Shown here one piece after another: positions 33,175 to 40,978 of a DNA stretch of 64,000 nt. The number at the start of each line of letters is the position of its first letter. Positions within the stretch are counted from its first letter, which is position 1. This DNA comes from Bordetella genomosp. 5 (GTDB lineage: Bacteria; Pseudomonadota; Gammaproteobacteria; Burkholderiales; Burkholderiaceae_B), in contig NZ_NEVN01000001.1 in the NCBI RefSeq assembly GCF_002261475.1, positions 558,001 to 622,000 on the forward strand, written 5' to 3'. Position numbers and translations under genes: made by a program. The notes beneath the pieces are model-generated. The model made no database searches. It was not told where the DNA came from and saw nothing but the letters and a program-made list of their open reading frames with translations.

Positions 33175-33684
33175 TCAGTCGAGCGCGCGCGACATATACA
33201 CCGCGCCATCGCCATACTGCGCCAGCTTCGCGCGCAGCGCGCTCGACTGCGCTTCGGGCGCGTACCCCCGGCGCTGCCAGTACGTCACGGCGGGGGCCAG
33301 CGAGACCAGCGCCGCGCGGCGCAGTCCCGCCCGGCGCGCGCCGTGCGCGCTGTCATCCAGCAGGGCGGCCGCCACGCCCAGGCCCTGGGCGGCGGGGGCG
33401 ACGGCGCAATCATGGACGAACCACGTGGTGGCGGGCGAGGGCAGGGCGTCGAGCGGCTGATTGAGCGCCGCCGGCAGACCCGCATCCCAGGGATACGCGA
33501 TCAGATAGCCGAGCAGCGCGCCGCCCCGTTCGGCCACGCGGCATGTGTGCGGGGCGAGCGCCAGCCGGTTGGCGAAGAAGCTCGCCTCTTCGAGCAGGTC
33601 GGCCGGGTAGACGGCGGCCTGAACGTCCAGGATGGCGTGGATATCGCCGGCCTGCATGGCACGGACAAGGTAGGGGGCGGGCAT
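33175..33684 (-). CDS. GNAT-family N-acetyltransferase
   Basis: The 169-residue acetyltransferase has the acetyl-CoA binding signature VAPAAQGLGVAAALL (about residues 95-109, the Q-x-x-G-x-A/G pattern) and an N-terminal strand-helix typical of GNAT (VRAMQAGDIHAILDVQAAVYP). A late TYWQRRGYAP motif is also family-like. The substrate is unknown. It is encoded opposite to the lipid A modification cluster and starts about 145 bp from lgmA, so the gap probably holds two divergent promoters. Confidence 0.85.
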   Translation of the reverse strand: MPAPYLVRAMQAGDIHAILDVQAAVYPADLLEEASFFANRLALAPHTCRVAERGGALLGYLIAYPWDAGLPAALNQPLDALPSPATTWFVHDCAVAPAAQGLGVAAALLDDSAHGARRAGLRRAALVSLAPAVTYWQRRGYAPEAQSSALRAKLAQYGDGAVYMSRALD

Positions 33685-33827
33685 TCGAGGTAAGGCTTGC
33701 GGCGGACCCCCGATTTTAGCTGGCCGTCAGCTGGCGGGCGTGAAAGGCGGGATTGCGGGTGGCGGGCGCGGTTTGATGAAAATTCAACGGGGCGCCTTTC
33801 ATACTTCGCCACACGTCCTCACCTGGC

Positions 33828-34886
33828 ATGCCCATCATGCAGCACGACCCGCAAATTGCCCCCCCGCTTTCCCTGGCCCGCGCCCCGCGCCTGGCCGCCG
33901 TCGAACGCACGCATCCCGCCGGCCCGCGTCTGGACGCCCGGCTCAGCGTGGTCGTGCCGTGCCTGAATGAATGCGCCAACCTGCGCGTGCTGCTGCCGGC
34001 CTTGCGCGCGCGCCTCGATGGTCTGTCGCAGGAGTGGGAAGTCATCGTGGTCGATGACGGCAGCACCGACGACACGCCGTTGCTCATGCAGGAATGGGTT
34101 CAGGTCGACGGCTATCGTTATCTGCAACTCTCGCGCAACTTCGGCAAAGAAGCCGCGCTGAGCGCCGGCCTCGAGGCCGCGGATGGAGACGCCGTGATCT
34201 GCCTCGACGCCGACATGCAGCATCCCGTCGCGCTGGTGGACGAGATGTTGCGGCGCTGGCGCGCGGGCGCCGATATGGTCTACGCGGTGCGCAAGAATCG
34301 CGAAGACGAGGGCTGGTTCAAGCGGGTCGGGACGCGGCTGTTCTACCGCATGCTCAGTGGCGCCGGGCATCCCGAGGTGCCCGCGGGCGCGGGGGATTTC
34401 CGCCTGATGGATCGCCGGGTGGTCGAGGCGCTGGTTGCCCTGCCGGAGCGCACCCGCTTCATGAAGGGCCTGTACGCCTGGGTCGGTTTCCGATCCGAAG
34501 CCTTGCCCTACACGCCCGCGCCGCGCGCGCACGGCACGAGCCATTACCGTCCGCTGCGCCTGATCGGTCTCGCGTTCGACGGGCTCACGGCATTCACCAC
34601 TTGGCCGTTGCGGGCGGTGAGCATGGTGGGCCTCGCCTTCGCCGCGCTGGCGCTCGCCTACGCCGCCTGGCTGGTTCTGGACTATGTGCACAGCGGCAAC
34701 GCCGTCTCGGGCTGGACCACCATCGTCACCGCCCTGTTCTTCTTTGCCGGGGTCAACCTGATCTCGCTGGGCGTGGTCGGTGAGTACGTGTCCCGCATCT
34801 TCGACGAGGTGAAGGGGCGGCCCCTGTATGTCACGCGGCAGCGCCGCGGCCGCGCCAAGCGCGCCAGCCGGATGTCCGCGCGATGA
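33828..34886 (+). CDS. lgmA: Family 2 glycosyltransferase (polyprenyl-phosphate sugar synthase, ArnC/GtrB-like)
   Basis: The 352-residue transferase has a GT-A catalytic domain (about 38-250) with LSVVVPCLNECANL, IVVDDGSTDDT and the DADMQHP metal motif, then two C-terminal membrane helices (about 262-285 and 300-322). Enzymes of this type load a sugar onto undecaprenyl phosphate. With lgmB, lgmC and lgmD nearby it matches the Bordetella lgm locus, where the first step attaches GlcNAc to the lipid carrier. Two ATGs (33828, 33837) are possible starts and neither has a strong ribosome site. It overlaps lgmB by 4 bp (ATGA). Confidence 0.85.
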   Translation: MPIMQHDPQIAPPLSLARAPRLAAVERTHPAGPRLDARLSVVVPCLNECANLRVLLPALRARLDGLSQEWEVIVVDDGSTDDTPLLMQEWVQVDGYRYLQLSRNFGKEAALSAGLEAADGDAVICLDADMQHPVALVDEMLRRWRAGADMVYAVRKNREDEGWFKRVGTRLFYRMLSGAGHPEVPAGAGDFRLMDRRVVEALVALPERTRFMKGLYAWVGFRSEALPYTPAPRAHGTSHYRPLRLIGLAFDGLTAFTTWPLRAVSMVGLAFAALALAYAAWLVLDYVHSGNAVSGWTTIVTALFFFAGVNLISLGVVGEYVSRIFDEVKGRPLYVTRQRRGRAKRASRMSAR

Positions 34887-36481
34887 GCACGCTCGCCTTG
34901 CATGCCGCGCGCGCCCGGCCACGCGAACTGCCGGGCTGGGCGGTGCTGGGCCTGGCCTGGCTCTGGCTGGTCCTGCTGAGCGGTGCGCGCCTGCTCACGC
35001 TGCCGGACGAAGGGCGTTATGTCGGCGTGGCGTGGGAAATGCTGCGCAGCCATTCGTGGCTGGTGCCGCGCCTGGACGGCATGCCGTACTTCCACAAGCC
35101 GCCGCTGTTCTACTGGCTCACGCAGGGCAGCCTGGCCATGTTCGGGCTGCACGAATGGGCCGCGCGGCTGCCGTCCCTCATCGCCGCGTGGGGTTTGAGC
35201 GCGGGCGTATATGGTTTCGTGCGCAACTATCGGGGCGGGCGCGACGCGGCCACCGCCGTGCTCGTGCTGGTGAGCCTGCCGCTGTTCTACGGCGGCGCTC
35301 AGTTCGCCAACCTGGACATGCTGGTGGCGAGCCTGATCGGCCTGACGGTGCTGGCCGGCGCGCATGCCGTGCTGCGCGCGGCGCAGGGCGCGGATTCGCG
35401 GCGGGGCGCGTTGGCGGCGGCAGGATTCGCCGCGCTTGCGGTATTGGCCAAGGGCCTGATCGGCCTGGTGCTGCCGGGCATGATCCTGGCGCTGTGGCTG
35501 CTGCTGCGGCGCGATGTGCGCGGCCTGCGCGCACTGCTCTGGTGGCCCGCGGTCGGGCTGTTCCTGGCAGTGGCGTTGCCGTGGTTCGTGGTCATGCAGC
35601 TGCGCTACCCCGACTTCTTTCACTACTTTTTCATCTATCAGCAGTTCGAGCGCTTTGCCGCAGCGGGTTTCAACAACGTTCAACCGGTGTGGTTCTACCT
35701 GCCGGTGCTGGCCGGCCTGGCGCTGCCGTGGTCGCTGTGGGCGGGCGGCATGTTGCGCCGTGCCTTCTGGCGCGAGACCGACGGCCTGCGCCTGCGCGCG
35801 CTCTACCTCGCGTGGCTGGGCGTGGTGCTGGTGTTCTTCTCCATTCCGCAGTCCAAGCTGGTGGGCTATGTGCTGCCCGCGCTGGCGCCCCTCGCGCTGC
35901 TGCTGACGGAGGTGATCCAGGCCGCGGGCGGATCGGCCGTGCCGCGGGTGCGGCGCCTCGTTCTGGCGTCGGCGCTGGGCGCCGCCGCGATCTGCGCGAT
36001 CGCGGTGGGCGTGGCCGCGTCCAATCCGCGGGACAGTCTCGCCGACATGGCGCGCGAGGTGCGCGCCCAGGCCAGCCCGGGCGACACGCATGTGGTGTTG
36101 CACAGCTTCCCGTTCGATCTGGGCTTTTACACCGGCGCGACGCAGCCGCCCTGGGTCGTCGAAGACTGGACGAGCCCCGAGATCGTGCGGCGCGACAACT
36201 GGCGCAAGGAGCTGTACGACGCGGCGCGCTTCGAGCCCGAGGCCGGCGAGCGCACGCTGATCGATGCCGCGGCGCTCACGCGCCGCCTGTGCGCCGCGCC
36301 GGCGGGCCAGCGATTCTGGCTCTGGGGCCGCGATACCGACCAGACCGCCTATCCGGTGCTGCAAGGCCTGGCACCGGCCGCGGTGCAGGAGCGGCGCCAG
36401 GTCTGGCGCATCGATACGGGGCCCGCGTTCAGCGCGGCGGTGTGTGGGCAAACGCCCACAGGCGGCTCGCCACGAACGTGA
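34883..36481 (+). CDS. lgmB: ArnT-like lipid A hexosaminyl transferase (PMT superfamily)
   Basis: The 532-residue integral membrane GT-C transferase has about 12 membrane helices up to residue 385 and a periplasmic C-terminal domain. The catalytic loop contains LLTLPDEGRYVGVAWEML, and a MPYFHKPPLFYWL segment follows, both typical of ArnT. In this locus it should move glucosamine from undecaprenyl phosphate to the lipid A phosphates, which lowers negative charge and raises resistance to cationic peptides. The ATG overlaps the lgmA stop (ATGA), so they are translationally coupled. Its 3' end overlaps lgmD on the opposite strand by 53 bp. Confidence 0.88.
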   Translation: MSTLALHAARARPRELPGWAVLGLAWLWLVLLSGARLLTLPDEGRYVGVAWEMLRSHSWLVPRLDGMPYFHKPPLFYWLTQGSLAMFGLHEWAARLPSLIAAWGLSAGVYGFVRNYRGGRDAATAVLVLVSLPLFYGGAQFANLDMLVASLIGLTVLAGAHAVLRAAQGADSRRGALAAAGFAALAVLAKGLIGLVLPGMILALWLLLRRDVRGLRALLWWPAVGLFLAVALPWFVVMQLRYPDFFHYFFIYQQFERFAAAGFNNVQPVWFYLPVLAGLALPWSLWAGGMLRRAFWRETDGLRLRALYLAWLGVVLVFFSIPQSKLVGYVLPALAPLALLLTEVIQAAGGSAVPRVRRLVLASALGAAAICAIAVGVAASNPRDSLADMAREVRAQASPGDTHVVLHSFPFDLGFYTGATQPPWVVEDWTSPEIVRRDNWRKELYDAARFEPEAGERTLIDAAALTRRLCAAPAGQRFWLWGRDTDQTAYPVLQGLAPAAVQERRQVWRIDTGPAFSAAVCGQTPTGGSPRT

Positions 36482-36824
36482 GGAAAGCCAGCACGATCAG
36501 GATCAGGGCCAGCAGCAGGTCGTAGCGCAACGGGGTGGCATGCAGCAGCCAGGCATATGACAGTTCGTTGACGACGAAGCCCGTGGCTGAAATGAGAAAG
36601 AAACGACGCGCTGCTATGGTCCAGCCGCGGGCCTGGTGGCGGAAAGTGAGACGGTAATGCCCGGTGAACGACACCACGAAGGCGATCAGCCAGCCGATGA
36701 AATTGGCGAGCAGGGGTGGGGCGCCCGCGCCTTCGACGCAAGCCACGGCGATGAGCCAGTGGGTGGCGGCGGCGGCACAGCCCACGAACACGAACCAACC
36801 AATCTGGCGCAGCAAGACACGCAT
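36429..36824 (-). CDS. lgmD: GtrA-family small membrane protein (putative lipid-linked sugar flippase)
   Basis: The 131-residue GtrA-like protein has four membrane helices (about 7-27, 37-55, 72-95, 103-123). The family is proposed to flip polyprenyl-linked sugars to the periplasm; here the cargo would be undecaprenyl-phosphate-glucosamine. It is unusual in being on the strand opposite its partners: convergent and overlapping with lgmB by 53 bp, and divergent from lgmC with 9 bp between start codons. The lgmD symbol is by role and context. Confidence 0.8.
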   Translation of the reverse strand: MRVLLRQIGWFVFVGCAAAATHWLIAVACVEGAGAPPLLANFIGWLIAFVVSFTGHYRLTFRHQARGWTIAARRFFLISATGFVVNELSYAWLLHATPLRYDLLLALILIVLAFLTFVASRLWAFAHTPPR

Positions 36825-36833
36825 GGTGATGTG

Positions 36834-37748
36834 ATGGATATCCAGTCGGACACGGAATTCTACGGACGGCGCGTCGCCGTCTGCGGCGATGATTTTGGCA
36901 TGGATGCCGCGATCGATGACGCATTGTTTGCGCTGATCGATCAGCGCCGCGTGAGCGCCGTCAGTTGCCTGACGCAGGGCCGCTCGTTCGCCGCCAGCGC
37001 GGGCGCGCTGGCGCATCGCGATGCCGACATCGGCCTGCATCTGAACCTGACCGAATCGTTGAACGGTGAGCCCATGCCCGCCTTGTCCGCGCTGATCGTG
37101 CAGGCCTGGCGCGGCCATCTCGACGCACGCTGGATCGAAGACCAGATCACGCGCCAGCTCGACGCTTTCGAGGATCGCTTCGGGCGCGGGCCGGATCATG
37201 TCGATGGCCATCAGCACGTGCACCAGTTGCCGGGCGTGCTGCAACCGCTGCTCGTGCAGCTGCGTCAGCGCTACGGCGCGCGCCGGCCCTGGCTGCGCAA
37301 TACCGCGCCCGGCCTGCTCGCGGGACTGCCGTTCGCGGCGGGCCTGAAGGCGCGCTTCATCGCTCGCCTGGGCGCACGCGAGCTGCGTGCCGCCGCGCAG
37401 GCCGAGGGCTGGCGCACCAACCGGCATTTTCTGGGCGTGTACGACTTCGGCGCCGGCGCGCGCGGCTACGCGGCGCTGGTGCACCAGTGGCTCTTCAATG
37501 CGACCGACGGCGACCTGCTGATGTGTCATCCCGCGCTGCCCGGTCTGCGGCACACGGCGCATGCGGCCCAGCGTGCGGCGGAATTCCAGGTGCTGGGCGA
37601 CGCCGCGCTCGGCGAATGGATGGCGGCCAACGGGATCTCGATCGAGCGCTATTCCAGGATGGGTGCGCTGCGGCCGGTGGCGGAATCGGTTACCGTTGCG
37701 GCTGTCGCGCCCGCCGGTCGGTTCCGGCACCTCGTCAGCCGTACATGA
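36834..37748 (+). CDS. lgmC: ChbG/HpnK (YdjC) family carbohydrate deacetylase
   Basis: The 304-residue metal-dependent deacetylase has metal ligands in VCGDDFGMDAAID (Asp-Asp, about residue 22) and DHVDGHQHVHQLP (two His, about 124-129), with IGLHLNLTE and a late LLMCHP motif. Members remove acetyl groups from GlcNAc-type substrates. In this cluster it should convert undecaprenyl-phosphate-GlcNAc to the glucosamine form before flipping, as ArnD does in the Ara4N pathway. The start is 9 bp from the divergent lgmD start, and its stop overlaps the next gene by 4 bp. Confidence 0.88.
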   Translation: MDIQSDTEFYGRRVAVCGDDFGMDAAIDDALFALIDQRRVSAVSCLTQGRSFAASAGALAHRDADIGLHLNLTESLNGEPMPALSALIVQAWRGHLDARWIEDQITRQLDAFEDRFGRGPDHVDGHQHVHQLPGVLQPLLVQLRQRYGARRPWLRNTAPGLLAGLPFAAGLKARFIARLGARELRAAAQAEGWRTNRHFLGVYDFGAGARGYAALVHQWLFNATDGDLLMCHPALPGLRHTAHAAQRAAEFQVLGDAALGEWMAANGISIERYSRMGALRPVAESVTVAAVAPAGRFRHLVSRT

Positions 37749-38227
37749 TTCACCCCTCCGAACCGTCTATCCCTTCCGCCAGCCAGCCTGTCCGCAAATC
37801 CCTCAAAGAGCGCTTTCTGCACGCGTTTTTCTTCGAGGTGATCGCCATCGGCCTGAGTGCGCCCGTGGCCGCGTGGGCCATGGACAAGCCGGTCTTCGAC
37901 ATGGGCGTGCTCACCGCCGTGATCGCGCTGATCGCGCTCTTCTGGAACATGCTTTACAACGCCGGCTTCGAGCGGATCGAACGCCGCTTCGGCCTCGCGC
38001 GCACGCTCGCCGTGCGGGTGCTGCACGCGTGCGGCTTCGAAGTGGGGCTGGTGCTGATCGTGGTGCCGCTCGCGGCGTGGTGGCTCGCCATCGGCTGGTG
38101 GGCCGCCTTCATGCTGGACCTGGGCTTTCTGATGTTCTATCTGCCCTACGCCTTCTTCTACAACCTCGCGTACGACAAGCTGCGTGCGCGCTGGTGGGGC
38201 CGCGCCCCGGCCTTGCAGCAGGCCTGA
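37745..38227 (+). CDS. PACE-family efflux transporter (chlorhexidine-type, AceI-like)
   Basis: The 160-residue inner-membrane protein has two tandem BTP domains, each with two helices. The first (about 22-82) has HAFFFEVIAIG, where Glu31 matches the essential membrane Glu of AceI, and FWNMLYNAGFERIERR. The second (about 86-148) has RVLHACGFEVGL and YNLAYDKLR. The family exports biocides such as chlorhexidine; natural substrates may include short diamines. It is translationally coupled to lgmC by an ATGA overlap, so it should be expressed together with lipid A modification. Confidence 0.9.
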   Translation: MIHPSEPSIPSASQPVRKSLKERFLHAFFFEVIAIGLSAPVAAWAMDKPVFDMGVLTAVIALIALFWNMLYNAGFERIERRFGLARTLAVRVLHACGFEVGLVLIVVPLAAWWLAIGWWAAFMLDLGFLMFYLPYAFFYNLAYDKLRARWWGRAPALQQA

Positions 38228-38233
38228 GTCCGC

Positions 38234-39139
38234 TCAGCCCCGGCCCGCGGCGCTGGCCGCCGGGGCCGCGCGCCACGCGCGGCTGGCGTCTTCCACGAAA
38301 CCCCGCACCGCATCCTCATACTGCGCGCCGCTGCGCACCGCGCCCGAATGCGACACGCCGTCGATCTTCACCAGCCTGCGCAGGCCCGGTTCGACCATGA
38401 CGGCGGCGGCATAGAGCTCGTCGCTCATGGTGTGCGGGACGACGCGGTCGGCCGTGCCATGCACCAGGAGCAGCGGCGTGGTCAGCGTGGCGAGTTTGCC
38501 GAGCGAATCGAACGGCTGCGTGACCAGCAGGCTCGCGCCCGGGATGCCGCCATACTTCATGGTGGCCATCATGGCGGCCACGCTGGTAAAGCTCGATTCC
38601 ACGATCAGACCCGCGAAATCGGGCAGATCGGGGCGGTGCGCCAGATCGATGGCGATGGCGCCGCCCAGGCTGTGGCCGTAGACGAACCGCCGTGCGGGAT
38701 CGGGCTGGCGCCGCGCCAGCTCGCGCAGGGCCACGGCCGAATCCTGAAACGCCGATTCTTCGGAAGGCAGACGGGGGCTCGAATCGCCGAAGCCGCGATA
38801 GTCGATGGCCAGCACCGAGTAGCCCATGCGCGTCCAGCCTTCCATGCGGAAGGCGCTGCCGTTCAGATTCCAGCGTGCGCCGTGCAGGTACAGCACCGTG
38901 GGCGCGTCGGGCAGCGGACTCTGCCAGTACCAGGCGCGAATCGCTTCGCCGTCGGCCACGGGCAGGTCGAAGACCTCCGTGCCGCTCGGTGGCTCGCGCC
39001 ACCAGCGTTGCTGGTCATGCTCGGGGGCGAAGATCGCGCTGCGCTGCCAGGCGTCGAGCTCGGAGCAGCCCACCACGCCGGCGGCGATCATCAGGCCGGC
39101 GCCGGCGAGGCGACGGGTGGTTCGGTTAAAAAATGCCAT
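38234..39139 (-). CDS. Alpha/beta hydrolase lipoprotein (BEM46-like)
   Basis: The 301-residue hydrolase has an N-terminal signal with a VVGC lipobox (Cys about 25), so it is probably membrane-anchored on the periplasmic side. The nucleophile elbow is GHSLGG (Ser about 157), the acid lies in LLLVHGTADRVVP, and the His in VSHSG (about 265). It resembles the FrsA/BEM46-like serine hydrolases of unknown substrate. It is convergent with the PACE gene, with 6 bp between stops. No partner gene is nearby. Confidence 0.85.
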   Translation of the reverse strand: MAFFNRTTRRLAGAGLMIAAGVVGCSELDAWQRSAIFAPEHDQQRWWREPPSGTEVFDLPVADGEAIRAWYWQSPLPDAPTVLYLHGARWNLNGSAFRMEGWTRMGYSVLAIDYRGFGDSSPRLPSEESAFQDSAVALRELARRQPDPARRFVYGHSLGGAIAIDLAHRPDLPDFAGLIVESSFTSVAAMMATMKYGGIPGASLLVTQPFDSLGKLATLTTPLLLVHGTADRVVPHTMSDELYAAAVMVEPGLRRLVKIDGVSHSGAVRSGAQYEDAVRGFVEDASRAWRAAPAASAAGRG

Positions 39140-39290
39140 GCTGCGTCAGACCGGATCGGGGTGTGTCGGGTTCCCCAAGGCTAACCCAGTCATCCGGCCG
39201 GTCGGAATGCCGCTTTTGGGGGGCAGAACGCCGCGGATGACACCGCTCGGGCGCCGGCGCGGCGCCTGGCCGCCGCCCGGACCGGCGCGC

Positions 39291-39920
39291 TCACGCGCCG
39301 AGCAGTTCGTGCGCCACGGGATACAGCGACGCGACCAGCAGCAGCGCCATCACCCAGTTGAAGGCGCGCACGGCGCCGGGCCGGTGCAGCAGGCGGCGCA
39401 GCGCCACGCCGAAGACGACCCACACCCCGATGCTCGGCAGGTTGACGATCCCGCACACCACGGCCGCGATCATCAGGTTCGCGAAGAAGCCCTGTTGCGG
39501 CGTGTAGGTCGCGATCACGCCGATCGCCATCACCCAGGCCTTGGGGTTGATCCATTGAAACAGCGCCGCCTGCATGAACGTGAACGGCTTGCCGCGCTGC
39601 GCCCCGTCTTCCATCGGGCCCGAGCGCGCGATCCGCCAGGCCAGATACAGCAGGTAGGCCGCGCCGCCGTACTTGAGCGCGGTGTAGAGCCATGGCGCGC
39701 GCGTGAACAAGGCACCCAGGCCCAGCCCCACCACCACCATCAGCAGGACGAAGCCCAGCGACACGCCGAGCATGTGCGGAATGCTGCGGCGAAAGCCGAA
39801 GGTCAGGCCGGACGAGGCCAGCATGACGTTGTTGGGCCCCGGGGTGATCGAGGCCACCAGCGCGAAGGCGGCAAGCGGGCCCAGCAGCGGGAGCGAAAGC
39901 ATCGGGATCGAATCGAACAT
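39291..39920 (-). CDS. LysE/RhtB-family amino-acid exporter
   Basis: The 209-residue exporter has six membrane helices and the family signature FALVASITPGPNNVMLASSG followed by GFRRSIPHMLG near the N-terminus, plus FQWINPKAWVMAIG in the middle. It moves amino acids or related metabolites out of the cell. The ATG at 39920 has GAGG 5 nt upstream. It begins 7 bp after the EamA transporter stop and is probably co-transcribed with it from the promoter shared with the divergent MocR regulator. Confidence 0.9.
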   Translation of the reverse strand: MFDSIPMLSLPLLGPLAAFALVASITPGPNNVMLASSGLTFGFRRSIPHMLGVSLGFVLLMVVVGLGLGALFTRAPWLYTALKYGGAAYLLYLAWRIARSGPMEDGAQRGKPFTFMQAALFQWINPKAWVMAIGVIATYTPQQGFFANLMIAAVVCGIVNLPSIGVWVVFGVALRRLLHRPGAVRAFNWVMALLLVASLYPVAHELLGA

Positions 39921-39927
39921 GATGACC

Positions 39928-40839
39928 TCAGCGACGCGCCACCAGAGCCCGGCGGCCACCCGCGATCACGGCGATGACCGCCACCGCGAACACGAAGGTC
40001 TCCGCGGGCACGGCCTCGCCGAAAAACAGCGCGGCGGCGAGCACGGTCAGGAACGGCTGCAGCAGCTGCACCTGGCCGACGCGGGCGATGCCGCCGATGG
40101 CCAGGCCGCGATACCAGGCGAAAAAGCCCAGGAACATCGAGCCCAGCGCCAGGTAGGCGAAGGCGCCCAGCGTGGCCGCGCCGGGAACAGGCGTGTGCGC
40201 GGCCATCCACAAGACCGGGCCGGCGAGCACCGGCGCGCTGACCGCCAGCGCCCAGCAGATCGTGCGCCAGCCGCCGAGCGTGCGCGCGGCGCGGGCGCCT
40301 TCGGCGTAGCCCATGCCGCCCAGCACCACGGCCAGCAACAGCCAGCCGTCACCCAGCTGGAACGCACCGCCGCCCTGGCGCAGGGCGTACACCACCACCA
40401 GCGCCGCGCCGAGCAGTGCCCACACCCAAAATCCGCGCGACGGCCGCTCGCCGCTGCGCCAGGCGGCGAACGCCGCGGTCGACAGCGGCAGCAGTCCGTT
40501 GAACACCGCGCCGTGCGAGGACGAGACGCTGGTCATGGCCAGCGTCGATGCCAGCGGCCAGCCGACCACGATGCCGGCCGCGGCCAATATCACGCCCGAC
40601 CACTCGGCGCCGCGTGGCGCGCGGCTGCGGGTGAGCACCAGCAGCAAGACGGCGGGGAGGGCGGCGGCCAGCGCCCGGCCCAGTCCGACCAGCAGCGGCG
40701 ACATCTCCGCGACGGCCACGCGCGTCATGGGCAGGGTGAGCGAAAAGACGAGCACCCCGAGGAGGCCATAGGCATAGCCTTCCCAACGGGGCGGGTCGGC
40801 GGGGGAGATCGTGGACGAGGCGTAGGTAGCGGATCGCAT
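39928..40839 (-). CDS. EamA-family (DMT superfamily) metabolite exporter
   Basis: The 303-residue transporter has ten membrane helices formed by two EamA repeats (about 22-150 and 165-300), typical of the drug/metabolite transporters (RhaT/YdcZ-like). It is the first gene of a two-gene exporter operon with the LysE protein. The start at 40839 was chosen because earlier in-frame ATGs lie in the regulator's operator region. The divergent MocR-type regulator probably controls it. Substrate unknown. Confidence 0.87.
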   Translation of the reverse strand: MRSATYASSTISPADPPRWEGYAYGLLGVLVFSLTLPMTRVAVAEMSPLLVGLGRALAAALPAVLLLVLTRSRAPRGAEWSGVILAAAGIVVGWPLASTLAMTSVSSSHGAVFNGLLPLSTAAFAAWRSGERPSRGFWVWALLGAALVVVYALRQGGGAFQLGDGWLLLAVVLGGMGYAEGARAARTLGGWRTICWALAVSAPVLAGPVLWMAAHTPVPGAATLGAFAYLALGSMFLGFFAWYRGLAIGGIARVGQVQLLQPFLTVLAAALFFGEAVPAETFVFAVAVIAVIAGGRRALVARR

Positions 40840-40908
40840 GAAAGCACCGGAGAAAGTCGGGCGGCCCTTGCCAGCCTCGACACTGCCTGTCACTCTACGC
40901 ACAGTTGG

Positions 40909-40936
40909 CGGTACAGTACCGATACACTTCATCGGT
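40909..40936. promoter_or_regulatory. Overlapping palindromes in the MocR/exporter intergenic region
   Basis: CGGTAC-A-GTACCG (40909-40921) overlaps ACCGAT-N7-ATCGGT (40918-40936). Both are perfect dyads in the 139-bp gap between the EamA exporter and the MocR regulator. They are likely operators for the regulator's GntR-type domain. Confidence 0.55.
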
Positions 40937-40978
40937 TCACTTTAAGACTGGCCCGGTCCGTTTACCAATACAGTTGTC

